From Burkholderia sp. Ac-20365 (GTDB lineage Bacteria > Pseudomonadota > Gammaproteobacteria > Burkholderiales > Burkholderiaceae), in the NCBI RefSeq assembly GCF_017104715.1, contig NZ_JAAGPI010000004.1, forward strand, positions 395,670 to 459,669: DNA of 64,000 bases. The letters are read 5' to 3'. How positions within the stretch are numbered: position 1 is the stretch's first letter; each line of letters starts with the position of its first letter. Below the pieces are notes generated by a model. The model did no database searches. It had not been told where the DNA came from and saw only the letters and a program-made list of their open reading frames with translations. The position numbers were made by a program, and so were the translations under genes. Shown in pieces: positions 44,420 to 53,523 of the stretch.

Positions 44420-44908
44420 TCAACGTCCTTGCAAGTGCGCGACATAGGTCCGGGCGAATGGCCACGTGCCATCTCCGCATCGCATAACGATCTGTCCACC
44501 ATCCTTTTCGACGATCTGCTGCGCACGACGCACACCGCAAGCGTGCTCCGCAACGCGGAAGATGTCGTCCACCGACTTCACAACGCCGGTATCACCACTC
44601 GAAAGCCACTCCGGGTAGCGGCTTGCGTGCAGGAAAGTCATGCGCTCCACAAAGCCCGCTACTGCCCATAGGATCACGACCGCGAAAACCGCGATCGCCG
44701 CAATACCGATCCGACGAAAGTGCCCCCCACGACGGATCCCGGCGAGGCCCAGCGACGGCAGCGACATGAACACACCAAACAGCAGGGTGAAAAAGAACGG
44801 GGTGACCGACTTGGCTTCGATGCCGAGATAGGCACCCATCGCAAGGTAGAGGCCGATTGCCACTTGAGACACATAGCCGACGCGCGGCTTTTTGAATACA
44901 TCACTCAT
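44420..44908 (-). CDS. Three-helix membrane protein
   Basis: A 162-residue protein with hydrophobic helices at about 14-29, 34-56 and 67-86 and a soluble C-terminal domain with two Cys. Not recognised; coupled to the next gene. Confidence 0.65.
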   Translation of the reverse strand: MSDVFKKPRVGYVSQVAIGLYLAMGAYLGIEAKSVTPFFFTLLFGVFMSLPSLGLAGIRRGGHFRRIGIAAIAVFAVVILWAVAGFVERMTFLHASRYPEWLSSGDTGVVKSVDDIFRVAEHACGVRRAQQIVEKDGGQIVMRCGDGTWPFARTYVAHLQGR

Positions 44909-45026
44909 GATTATCTACGGCGAAAACCGCCCAGTATCTATGTTCTATTCGCGGAAAGCGCGAACTCCTCGCCATTTTACCCACCACGAACGCTCGTCAA
45001 CCGCCCGACCGGGGGACAACCCCCGT

Positions 45027-45626
45027 TCAGAATTGCGGACAGCCGGCAGGCAGCGCATACCCAGTGTGGTGTGAAAGCAGCGGGGAGGGGGCTGGTCGCG
45101 AGGAAACTGCCATCTCTTCACGCGATGGCTGCAGCAAACGCATGGCGATGTAATCACCATAGCCTTCAGTCTCGGTGAAGATAATCGCCCGAACGTCGAC
45201 CATTTCCCCCTCCATATCGACCCGGAGGTCTGCGACGGTCACGTGACGAAGATTGCCAAGCGCCCTGACATCTTCGACAGCGGCGGAAAGCGCCTGCCAT
45301 GAAGCACGCTGGTTCGGTTCGTCTGAGAAGCGATCGGGCTGCTCTTGCCGACTCTGGGGGAAAAGTCCATCCCTGAACGCATACCTTTCGTCCAGCGGCC
45401 TGGCGGGCCAGCCGCACATTTCGACGTGCGTCGGATATGAGAGCCGGCTCAAGAGGAGATCGATCTCCCCCGAGTCGGTGAAGAGCAAGACCTGACAGTG
45501 GGTTGCCCGAACGCCCTCAAGCCAGCGTAGATGAAGCACGCCCGTGTTCCGATACGGCCCAGTCGTCACGACCGCAGCGATAGCGTCGGCCAGAGCCTGC
45601 TCATGGGTGTTTGCAAAGGACGTCAA
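45027..45626 (-). CDS. Hypothetical protein, 199 residues
   Basis: Not recognised. Soluble. The start is TTG nine bases after GGAG; no ATG is available nearby. The centre (VTVADLRVDMEGEMVDVRAI) looks like a beta sandwich strand pair. Confidence 0.6.
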   Translation of the reverse strand: MTSFANTHEQALADAIAAVVTTGPYRNTGVLHLRWLEGVRATHCQVLLFTDSGEIDLLLSRLSYPTHVEMCGWPARPLDERYAFRDGLFPQSRQEQPDRFSDEPNQRASWQALSAAVEDVRALGNLRHVTVADLRVDMEGEMVDVRAIIFTETEGYGDYIAMRLLQPSREEMAVSSRPAPSPLLSHHTGYALPAGCPQF

Positions 45627-45675
45627 TGTCTGTTTCTCCGTTCTCTGAAGTCTTTTCGTACGTCAGTCGCCACGT

Positions 45676-45873
45676 TTATTTCCTGAAGACCTCGTTTTCG
45701 TACACGATTGCGACGAGTTCGGACCCGTCTTCCTGCTTGGTCCACACGCCAATGATGCTACGGTCGTCGCGACGCCACATCTCCAGCGCGAGCTGATATG
45801 CGTTCAGTAGCCCTTCGACGACGGGGTCGTCTGGTTTGAAGCATTTGAGCTCGCCAACCTGATAACTGGTCAC
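45676..45873 (-). CDS. Small hypothetical protein, 65 residues
   Basis: Not recognised. It begins at GTG six bases after GGAGGAA and ends 49 bases before the preceding gene on the same strand. Mixed, soluble composition. Confidence 0.6.
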   Translation of the reverse strand: MTSYQVGELKCFKPDDPVVEGLLNAYQLALEMWRRDDRSIIGVWTKQEDGSELVAIVYENEVFRK

Positions 45874-46084
45874 TGGGTTCCTCCGACCGGAAGCGGCACG
45901 CGATGTGCCTCACACCCCTTATCGGCAAAAACTCCAGTGAATTCAGTTGACGCACCACGATCGGCGAATGCTTTGGGCGGTTGCCGCTCCCGCCGCCCTG
46001 CAGCTATACTCACGCCAGCCGCTTCGAGCGGCACTCAATCTTCATAGGCCGCACCGATTTACGCGCGCTCCCTTCGCCCCTTCC

Positions 46085-46169
46085 GGCGAACGTTCAAAGA
46101 GCGTTCCCCCGAAGAGTTGCCGACTCTCCCGTTTTTCAACCGCCCACGTGGCGAAACAGGAGAGAAAAG
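46085..46169 (+). promoter_or_regulatory. Structured 5' leader, the only plus-strand copy
   Basis: Hairpin 1 GAACG/CGTTC, hairpin 2 AGAGT/ACTCT, outer stem CTCC-GTTT-C/GAAAC-GGAG with one mismatch holding the Shine-Dalgarno sequence, inner hairpin CGCC/GGCG. The orientation follows its gene, showing that the element tracks the start codon and not one DNA strand. Confidence 0.75.
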
Positions 46170-47390
46170 ATGAATCTGCAACAAAATCCGATCACCACCG
46201 TTACCGTTGCAAACCCCCAAGTGGTCGAGTTTCTTCGCCTGCTGGGGAGCGCCGACATCGTGATCGCGGATTCGCCCGCGTTGAATGGCTGGGAGACGTC
46301 CGAAGCAACTGGCGACCCGGACAATCAGATCGCGAGCTTCAGCTGGATCGACGGAGAAGGCCAACGTTGCGGTCTGCAGCTTGCAGAAGGGGCAGTCGCT
46401 AGCGGCAAGTGGGCAGGGGAGTCCTTCTTCTGCCTCGATATCGAGGGCGATGAGGTCCAGATTTCCCTGTACAAGAGCGTGCCTTTGACGCCGTCGACGA
46501 AAAGGGGCAACGGCCGTCCCGTATCGTCTCTCGCGCTGGCGCGTGACAACACAGCGTTCCTCGCGTGTCATGACGACGTGGCATCGGTGCTACGTGAACA
46601 TGCTGTCTGCATTCATGACGCGGGCGGCCTGTCGATAAACGACCTCGCCTATGCTGTTCTCGACGATCACGATCTGCACCTGGACGCCATCAGTCTCGCG
46701 GCGGCCGCAGAGGGCGATGACGAGGAAGCGCGGCGACGGGCCGCCCATCGCGAGATCGCACAGCAGCTGGTCGATGTGGGGTTTCTGAAGGGCCGTCCGC
46801 GGGCATTGCGCGTGAACGTCTTACTCACGACTGGTAATCGCGTCGACGATCGCTATGGCTTGCAAGGGCTCTACGAAATCACGTTTGCGGCCGACGTCTC
46901 GCACCTGAGTCTCGGCCAGCGCGCGACGCTCGCGCTGGAGGTTCACAACGCTTCCACGCAGATCAGGGACTATGACTGTTTCGCTGTATCGGTTCTCGAT
47001 CCTGCGGGATACACGGTCACGCCCGAACCTGTCGGGCTCGACTGTTCGGGTTCCATGCGCAAGCTTGGTGACCCGATCCTGCACCAGAAGATCCGCTTGA
47101 AGGAGTGGACGGGGCAGATGTATGACCTCGCGCATGCGGAAGGGTGGGGCGTCTTCGAATGCGACGGCAGCGCAAACGGTCCGTGGCAGATCTGCAAGAA
47201 CGATCACGCAGAGGTTGGCGCTGATGTCATCCTGGTCAGCGACGACATCGCATGGAAGATCGTGATGGAGGGCCACAAGCCTCATCACGAAGCTGCTCGC
47301 GCGTTCATCCAACAAAATAACCCGTTGGAATGGGCCGCGATGTCGCGCTATATGGCAGGAGAACGGGCGGTATCCGAAGCCCGTAAATGA
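46170..47390 (+). CDS. Hypothetical protein, 406 residues
   Basis: Not recognised. Soluble, no signal peptide. Residues 195-215 (RRAAHREIAQQLVDVGFL) are helical and the C-terminal half contains a Cys pair (DCSGS, ECDGS). It starts after AGGAGAGAAAAG in the leader and is followed by a strong terminator, forming a single-gene unit. Confidence 0.75.
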   Translation: MNLQQNPITTVTVANPQVVEFLRLLGSADIVIADSPALNGWETSEATGDPDNQIASFSWIDGEGQRCGLQLAEGAVASGKWAGESFFCLDIEGDEVQISLYKSVPLTPSTKRGNGRPVSSLALARDNTAFLACHDDVASVLREHAVCIHDAGGLSINDLAYAVLDDHDLHLDAISLAAAAEGDDEEARRRAAHREIAQQLVDVGFLKGRPRALRVNVLLTTGNRVDDRYGLQGLYEITFAADVSHLSLGQRATLALEVHNASTQIRDYDCFAVSVLDPAGYTVTPEPVGLDCSGSMRKLGDPILHQKIRLKEWTGQMYDLAHAEGWGVFECDGSANGPWQICKNDHAEVGADVILVSDDIAWKIVMEGHKPHHEAARAFIQQNNPLEWAAMSRYMAGERAVSEARK

Positions 47391-47444
47391 AAATGCCGTA
47401 GGAGATATAGCCTTTCACTCCCGCGGTATATGAAGGCGAGATCG

Positions 47445-47484
47445 GCCCGCGCACCCCTTTCGAGGGGCGTGCGGGCTTTTTTTT
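47445..47484 (+). terminator. Intrinsic terminator
   Basis: A thirteen-pair stem (GCCCGCGCACCCC/GGGGCGTGCGGGC, one G-U) is followed by eight T residues, 55 bases after the stop codon. Confidence 0.93.
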
Positions 47485-47635
47485 GGTTCTTCGCAGATTT
47501 TCGGGGAAAGGAATTGTTCGATACGCGGCCGGTTGATGCGCAATGACTGTAGGGACCCGCATCGTGGCACCGAGCCATCCGCTGTCAGATTGTCGTGTGC
47601 TGCAGTTACACACGCTGACGGCCGCGTTTGCTGGA

Positions 47636-48667
47636 CTATCGTCCTGCTCGCGCCGCCGCTTTCCTGGCGGGAACCGCTTTTCTTGCTGCGGCCTTCCTTG
47701 CTGGAGCCGCCTTCTTTGCCGCCGTTTTCTTGGCGGGTGCCGCTTTTTTCGCCGCGAACTTCTTTGCTGGTGCCGCCTTTTTTGCCGCCGGCTTCTTCGC
47801 GGCTGCAGCCTTCCTGGCTGCCTCTTTTTTCTCTTTCTTCTTCGGGAACACTTCGCGGGCGAAATCCGAGAGCGGAATCTTTGGAGGCAGAGTCGGTGCT
47901 TCAGGATATTGAGCGTGAAGGAAACCGGATGTAACGAGATCGGGTTCCGCGACTTCTGCAGTGTATGTGTCGAAAGTCCAGGAGGACTTGGATTGCGGCA
48001 TAAAGAATTCGATTCTGGCGAACGGCACCCTTGCAACGACGGTCACTTCAGATTGAATATCTCGTTTTCCATCCTTCAGCAAAGCAGGGGCGACGTAAAT
48101 AAGGTCGATGAGATCGACACTGTGCAGATATATATCCCAAATATGCTTGGTGAATTTCTGATAGACAAACACTTTGCGTGTGAGCGAACCATCCGCAGGC
48201 GGAGGAACGTTAAATTCGATAGTCTCTGTCACCTTCTTAAGGGCCTGTAGTGAATAGGCTCTCGTCGTTGTCAGATTGCTTGCGAGCGATTGCGCGAGTT
48301 CCGCGCCAAATTTTGATTGAATTTCGGCAGACACCGCAGCCTTTAGCCCAGGGACGCCGGCCTCTGCTTTTGCTCCGAGTTTGGCTAACAGTGTCGTAGA
48401 CAAGTTAACCGTCACAGTTGAAGTGATGGCGTCCTGGACGGTATCGGTATGCGCAAGCGTCCACGACTGTTCTATGCTAACTGCGTGTTTAGACCCGGCC
48501 GGCAAGTCGGATTCCTCTGCAGGACCGTTATAAGGCTTTGATTCGACTCGGCGATCTACAAGAAATAAAAATCGCACCGCGCCGAAACGTCCACCGCCAA
48601 GACCAGCCCACGCCGAGGTATTCACCAGTGCGTGGGGGAGCGGCGACTGCACATACTCTTTTCCCAT
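47636..48667 (-). CDS. Protein with histone H1-like tail on an unrecognised N-terminal domain
   Basis: A 343-residue protein. From about residue 272 to the end it consists of Lys/Ala/Pro repeats (KKAAPAKK, KKPAAKKAAP and variants), the composition of bacterial histone H1-like tails that bind DNA or other polyanions. The first 270 residues are beta-rich with many Thr/Ser (TSTVTVNLSTTLLAKLGAK); this pattern recalls pore-forming-toxin or adhesin folds, but no family is certain. No signal peptide. GAGGGG precedes the ATG. Confidence 0.7.
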   Translation of the reverse strand: MGKEYVQSPLPHALVNTSAWAGLGGGRFGAVRFLFLVDRRVESKPYNGPAEESDLPAGSKHAVSIEQSWTLAHTDTVQDAITSTVTVNLSTTLLAKLGAKAEAGVPGLKAAVSAEIQSKFGAELAQSLASNLTTTRAYSLQALKKVTETIEFNVPPPADGSLTRKVFVYQKFTKHIWDIYLHSVDLIDLIYVAPALLKDGKRDIQSEVTVVARVPFARIEFFMPQSKSSWTFDTYTAEVAEPDLVTSGFLHAQYPEAPTLPPKIPLSDFAREVFPKKKEKKEAARKAAAAKKPAAKKAAPAKKFAAKKAAPAKKTAAKKAAPARKAAARKAVPARKAAARAGR

Positions 48668-49037
48668 GCTTTTTCCCCTCTTTTGACTGCATTTAACTGG
48701 AGATTTCGAACCGGGTGTGTTCGCCTGCGTACAGATTGCTCACGGTACTTATTCCAAGATGTTCGGGGAGATGACTAGGGGTCCTGGACGCCGAACGAAC
48801 GGCGCGTAGTGGGCCGACGATACCTGTCCGCAGGTGGACTCCCCAGAAATGCGCGAGGAACTTTTTTACCATCAGAGGTGCAAAAGACCTTCTGCGCTCT
48901 CCCAACTGAACCAACATCTCCCCCTCGCGACGGCAATTGACCCTGGCCAGCCTGAAGCGCATCAACAGGGGCCGATGGGTTCGCGCGTCGTAGCTTCGAT
49001 ACAATCGAGGGTAATACTCGACTTATCCCCCTCCACG
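48668..49037. other. Intergenic or uncertain 5' region
   Basis: About 370 bases between divergent genes. The plus-strand frame is open from 48834, so the downstream protein may start further upstream, but these residues look non-coding. Confidence 0.4.
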
Positions 49038-50033
49038 ATGCCACAGAGCGTGCTGTTGCAGTCTCCCGGTCCGTCAGCGTCTTCGCAAACGCGCACGTTC
49101 ATTCCTGTTGTCCAGTTCAGGTTCCCGAGTGACCGTGTTTCGGCAGCGCAGCGGGCAGACGCACGAAATTCAGTGCTCAACTGGGCTGCGCGCGAGCGGC
49201 GAAGTGACGACAGCTGGCACGATCTGATACCCGCCACAGCGTTTGAAGGTGAACCTTTTGAGGCGATCCGGGGCGAGCTACGACTAAGCGCTGCGTCCTC
49301 TGCTACAGTTTGGTCCTTCAGCGCGGAGCATCGCGGTACAGGCCGCATTCCGCGAATGTGGCGCCTCGAAGCATTTGTTGCAGACCGACACACGCACGAT
49401 GAGGTAGGCGTTCGACTGTTCGCAGAGCACATGGAAGAAGGGGCAGCGCCATCAAGCACACCATCGCTGGTGAAGACATTCATCCATCGCCACAAGCTAC
49501 TGGACGCTGGCTTCGCGCTGTCCGAGCAACCGGTCTATATCGAGACTGACGATAAATACGAGGCCTTCCTTAGCCTCTTGCGAGCGCCGGACCGGCGCCT
49601 GCCGATCGTCGCAATATCTCAGCGGCGAACCGGATCACCACATTATCTGCTGGACCCCGAACGGGCTGCGCGTGCGCTCCAGGGATTCGCGCATGTTGTC
49701 GCGTTGCCCTCGGCCCGATCCTTCCGCCTCACAGATGATCTCGGCCGCAAGCGAAGCGTTTTTCACGGTGCCGTGCGAACCTACATGCCGGGTTTTACGA
49801 ACGACGGCGATCGTGGGAACCACCACCTTTATCTTGCCGAGCGGGTGACCACGGCATCGAGCGCAGGACGACCGTTTGAGGATGTGCTGGCCGCGCGCCT
49901 TCGGCGTGCGTCGGTGGATATTAGCGGGGGAGGGCGGGACTGGCCAGACGCTCGTGAATCCGTTTGTCCGCCAGTCTCCCTGGTCGAGCGGCTACGTGAA
50001 AAAGCCGCTCGGATTTTTGCGCGACGCCGTTGA
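49038..50033 (+). CDS. Hypothetical protein, 331 residues
   Basis: Not recognised. The start is uncertain, with no clear Shine-Dalgarno sequence. Residues from about 190 (LPIVAISQRR, then a later VFHGAVRTYMPGF) look conserved: a Pro-I/V-V strand followed after about 70 residues by a GAVRxY-P motif. Basic C-terminus. Its function is unknown. Confidence 0.6.
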   Translation: MPQSVLLQSPGPSASSQTRTFIPVVQFRFPSDRVSAAQRADARNSVLNWAARERRSDDSWHDLIPATAFEGEPFEAIRGELRLSAASSATVWSFSAEHRGTGRIPRMWRLEAFVADRHTHDEVGVRLFAEHMEEGAAPSSTPSLVKTFIHRHKLLDAGFALSEQPVYIETDDKYEAFLSLLRAPDRRLPIVAISQRRTGSPHYLLDPERAARALQGFAHVVALPSARSFRLTDDLGRKRSVFHGAVRTYMPGFTNDGDRGNHHLYLAERVTTASSAGRPFEDVLAARLRRASVDISGGGRDWPDARESVCPPVSLVERLREKAARIFARRR

Positions 50034-50046
50034 TCGGGCGTCGCGC
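50019..50046. terminator. Stem-loop spanning a stop codon
   Basis: A ten-pair stem GCGCGACGCC/GGCGTCGCGC overlaps the last codons of the plus-strand gene and faces the end of the next minus-strand gene. A second stem (GAGCGGCT/AGCCGCTC, then GGATTTTT) lies just upstream within the coding sequence. Confidence 0.4.
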
Positions 50047-50056
50047 GGCCTGCCTG

Positions 50057-50467
50057 TCAGCTGGTACGGCAGTCGGGGCTGGAGACCGAGTAGCTCGGCA
50101 TCACCCGCATTACATCGCGCAGCTTCTCGGCCAGTTGCGCTCGGGTGTACGTTCCAAAGTCGTACTTCGAGCAGTAGACGACCTCACCGTACTGGAGCGG
50201 TTTAATCTTTTGAACGACGATCATGCCGGGTGCAGCGGCGCGGTCGTTTCCGCTGCCACCAGACACCAGGATGTTGAGCGTGTAGTCTTTCCCGAGCGAA
50301 GCGTTTTCGCTTGAACTCGAGATGCCGTCGGCAATGACAGCCTTCAGTTCGTCGTCCCCATACCCAACGGCGTGGTTAGTCAGGTGCCAGTTGAATTGTC
50401 CTGCGTTGGCGGTGGCGGCCGCGCTCAACAGCAGCAGGGCGACAGCGGATCTAGCAGACAGACGCAT
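50057..50467 (-). CDS. Small secreted protein
   Basis: A 136-residue protein with a clear signal peptide (hydrophobic 8-18, then ATANAGQ). The mature part has two Cys and beta character. GAGGAAG precedes the ATG. Not recognised. Confidence 0.72.
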   Translation of the reverse strand: MRLSARSAVALLLLSAAATANAGQFNWHLTNHAVGYGDDELKAVIADGISSSSENASLGKDYTLNILVSGGSGNDRAAAPGMIVVQKIKPLQYGEVVYCSKYDFGTYTRAQLAEKLRDVMRVMPSYSVSSPDCRTS

Positions 50468-50651
50468 GATTCTTCCTCTTCGGTTCTAGAATGTTCGTGG
50501 GTTGGTTCTGTTCAAGGCCAGCGCACGCCACGATATGCGCGACCTTTTCGGAACGGCAGCGGTCGCCGCCGTCCCGATTCTTTTTATCGGCGGAGCAATC
50601 AAAAGCTTAAGTACAGTTTGCGGGGACGCAAATTGCACCCCTTCGCTGCGT

Positions 50652-51734
50652 TCAAATCACCTCACCGGCGGAGGGTAACGGCATCGCTTTCGGCCCTGGC
50701 CTGCCATCGTGGATAACTCCATCCAGTTCCCGGCCCGCCTTTTTCTTGCCGACATGGCGCATCAACGTCCAGCCGTCGGCAGACGACGCTCTGGACGGAT
50801 ACGATTCAGCCGTAAGGCCCTTTGCGACCCGACCATTGAGATCGACGGAAATCGTCTTCTGGTCGTAGATGAACTGACTACCCGGGGAATAAGCGCCCCA
50901 CTGCTTTAGGAGAAATTCTGTATTGGTTCGCCCGCACTGGTCCCGAAGCTGGCGTAGCCAGTCAATGTGGGCGGGTCGGACGTCCGGACCGCCACTTTCC
51001 CCACCGGCGATGACCCAGTCGATTCGCCTGCCGCGGTAGCTGATCCCGACCTTGCTCGACAGCGCGTTGAACACGAGGCCCGACTTTTCGCGGATCTTCA
51101 GGAGGTCGATCGCGCCGAGTATCGGTTCGATGGACAGAAAGTTCGGCGCGTTAATGTCGAGCAGTCGAGGAACGTCGCGTTCCACTTCCTCCTGGGTGGA
51201 CACGGTAATGCCGAGCCTGACGTTCTTCGGCCACCCATTCGGTTCTAGCCACGACCGGGGAACCATCTTCCGTACGTTGCCTATGCGTTTGGTCAGGAGC
51301 ATCCACTCGAGGGTCGGTGTGCTATCAACCAGTTGCCACAAGTCCGTACGCCAGGAAGGATCAACTTCGTTGTCGAACACGTCCGAGAGGGACGAGCAGA
51401 AGACGCGGGCCCGCGTGCGTACGATCGATCCTACGGCGTTGCATTCGGCGCACTTCGCGTGCGCGTCGAAGGAAGTCGCGGCGCTAACAAAACCACGCCA
51501 GCGGCAGCTTGCACATTCCCCGAAGAGGCGCCTGTTATATCGCAGTGGCTTCTTCCGGTTCTCTTGTGATGTGAGGCGGCGCGGCGCGCCGACACCCCAG
51601 TTTGGCGCGATGCCTCCACCGTACCGCGCGTTTCTCACCTCTGCATAACAGTGGTCGCACGCAGGACTCACTGGCGTACATCCTTCCCAGTGGTTGTGAG
51701 TGAAATCGCACCATTCGATCGTTGTTTCTGCCAT
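50652..51734 (-). CDS. DUF5131 (phage Gp37/Gp68) family protein
   Basis: A 360-residue protein opening with TIEWCDFTHNHWEGCTPVS and ACDHCYAE, the Cys-rich radical-SAM-like signature of DUF5131. The later IAGGESGG and PAHIDWLRQLRDQC also fit the family. These proteins occur in phages and mobile elements with unknown substrate. An extra CASC...CAEC zinc-ribbon-like insert lies at about 75-95. AGAGGG precedes the ATG, trimming 29 upstream residues. Confidence 0.82.
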   Translation of the reverse strand: MAETTIEWCDFTHNHWEGCTPVSPACDHCYAEVRNARYGGGIAPNWGVGAPRRLTSQENRKKPLRYNRRLFGECASCRWRGFVSAATSFDAHAKCAECNAVGSIVRTRARVFCSSLSDVFDNEVDPSWRTDLWQLVDSTPTLEWMLLTKRIGNVRKMVPRSWLEPNGWPKNVRLGITVSTQEEVERDVPRLLDINAPNFLSIEPILGAIDLLKIREKSGLVFNALSSKVGISYRGRRIDWVIAGGESGGPDVRPAHIDWLRQLRDQCGRTNTEFLLKQWGAYSPGSQFIYDQKTISVDLNGRVAKGLTAESYPSRASSADGWTLMRHVGKKKAGRELDGVIHDGRPGPKAMPLPSAGEVI

Positions 51735-51817
51735 CGCACCCTCTGGTGGAAATTTCAGGTGAAGTTCAAGTTCCGATTGCCAGGCATGCCTCGATGCCGC
51801 AACCGCTTCAAAAACGA

Positions 51818-52657
51818 TCACGCAGCCAGCCTCTGCACAATGCTATGAGTGATCTCGATGGGGTCATCCCCGTCGGCGACAGGTTCGTCCCAAAGGTCGA
51901 GCGCCGCCTCATTGATCTGCTCGATTGCGCCATCCAGCATCAGATCGAGGGGCGCGACGATGCCGATAAGCTCGGCTCGCGTCCACAATGCCCGCGTAAC
52001 GAGCAGACGGAGGAATGAGCAATGCGGCTCATCAAGACACGGGAAGAGGGCTGCTACGTCGCGGGCAGGCGGGTGCTGCTCGCTGATGCGAGCAACGTCA
52101 GGATCCGGGCGGCGAGCCTGAATGGGCGACATCGCATTCGGCCTCTCCTCGGCAAAGACCTCGGCGAGCATCGATGAGACACGTGCAGTCTCTTCCTTCA
52201 GAGCTGCAAGCCGGCGCGCGTCGAGAATGACACCCGGCGTCTTGATCGTCGATCCAACGTCCTCAGGATGCCGGTCGGTAGCTGGGATGGCGCTCACGGA
52301 CATCCCGCTCGCCGCCAGATCCGGCTCGTCGGAGCGTGTCTCTTGCTGCATGGTCACGTGCGTCGAACTACCGTCGGCTTCTGGATCCTCAAGGTCCAGG
52401 TACCCAAACTTGCGCCAGCACACAACGAGCTTCCAAATCGCAGTCGTTACTTCCTCTGCCGAGCGGCCGAGGGTGATGTCCTCACCCGGAACAAAGATTG
52501 CGCCTCGCTCCGGGTGTTCCTGAGGTCGTACGTCAACGCTGCACTCGGGCAAGAGATTTTCGAGATAGAGAAGGTCCAGCAGCAGCATCGCGTGCCCGTA
52601 CGTATTCATCGGCACGTCATCGCGCATGAGTACGGAAAGCGTTTCCGGCGTGCTCAT
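51818..52657 (-). CDS. TerB-C-domain protein
   Basis: A 279-residue protein. Its C-terminal 80 residues (LLVTRALWTRAELIGIVAP, then LDLMLDGAIEQINEAALD) match the TerB-C domain that accompanies TerB-like and Ter proteins. The N-terminal part is acidic with no known domain. The start follows a weak GACGAG. A functional tie to the ter block 30 kb away is inferred. Confidence 0.62.
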   Translation of the reverse strand: MSTPETLSVLMRDDVPMNTYGHAMLLLDLLYLENLLPECSVDVRPQEHPERGAIFVPGEDITLGRSAEEVTTAIWKLVVCWRKFGYLDLEDPEADGSSTHVTMQQETRSDEPDLAASGMSVSAIPATDRHPEDVGSTIKTPGVILDARRLAALKEETARVSSMLAEVFAEERPNAMSPIQARRPDPDVARISEQHPPARDVAALFPCLDEPHCSFLRLLVTRALWTRAELIGIVAPLDLMLDGAIEQINEAALDLWDEPVADGDDPIEITHSIVQRLAA

Positions 52658-52739
52658 GATCTCGTCGTCCAGAGTGGGATGATCAAAGGTAGCGTGCCCA
52701 GAAGCGCCTAACGTCCCGAATCTGCGACATGACATCCCG

Positions 52740-53405
52740 TCATTCCGGTTTTGCCTTCGAAATGAACGCTTCCAGGCGCGCGCGGTCCAGGTGATATTCG
52801 TCGCGTGACACGTGCGTGGAGACCAGGAAGTGTGTCGCATCACGTGCGAAATCTGCGACGTTTTCCGGGGAGAGACCCGATGCGATCGCCAGCGGGTTGC
52901 CCGCGCCGATAGCCGCGCGGATTGCCTCGATTTTCCGCACTTCAGGCGGGTGGCCGGTTCGCGCCCCGCTGGTCGTCGGGACCATCCCGAGACTTTGTGC
53001 CACCTTGGCCGCCGCGCCGGCCTCCGGTTCGTGCTGCTGTCCTTTGAACGCAACGCCCGCGAAGAGGGCAACTTGGGGGTTGTCCTTCAGCATTTGCGCC
53101 AGTTGCATGCCGGTCTCGCTCACACCTGCCGAATTGACACCAGCATGATCTGCCCACGCCGCATCGAGGCCGAGATCGGCCGCCACGGCGACGCATTTTG
53201 CTGCGCCGAGCGTCAGCAGATTCAAACCGACCAACTTCCCCGGATGGCGGCGCTTGATTACGGCGGCAGGCTCAAACAGCAGATCATCGTCGCCTTGGTG
53301 ACTGATGAGAAAGACGCCGTCTGCGCCGCACTCGAATGCCAGATCGGCTTCCGAAAGGGCTGTAGCAGCGTCCAGAAAGTGGATGACCGGGAATACTTTC
53401 GCCAT
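52740..53405 (-). CDS. BtpA-family TIM-barrel protein
   Basis: A 221-residue protein resembling BtpA/SgcQ-type TIM barrels: FPVIHFLDAATALSEADLAF at the N-terminus and GADGVFLISHQGDD, GKLVGLNLL and PLAIASGLSPENV along the barrel. AAGGAG precedes the ATG by five bases. The enzymatic activity of this family is not settled. It probably shares a transcript with the TerB-C-like gene. Confidence 0.7.
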   Translation of the reverse strand: MAKVFPVIHFLDAATALSEADLAFECGADGVFLISHQGDDDLLFEPAAVIKRRHPGKLVGLNLLTLGAAKCVAVAADLGLDAAWADHAGVNSAGVSETGMQLAQMLKDNPQVALFAGVAFKGQQHEPEAGAAAKVAQSLGMVPTTSGARTGHPPEVRKIEAIRAAIGAGNPLAIASGLSPENVADFARDATHFLVSTHVSRDEYHLDRARLEAFISKAKPE

Positions 53406-53523
53406 CTGATTCTCCTTGTACACGGATACCGCCTTGCCCGGCGGCATCCTCCGTCAATCGGTTAGAGTTCCGAGAAAGCGCCTTGATAGCTCCGGCGCCA
53501 GCGCTGGCAGCAGTGGCCGCGGG

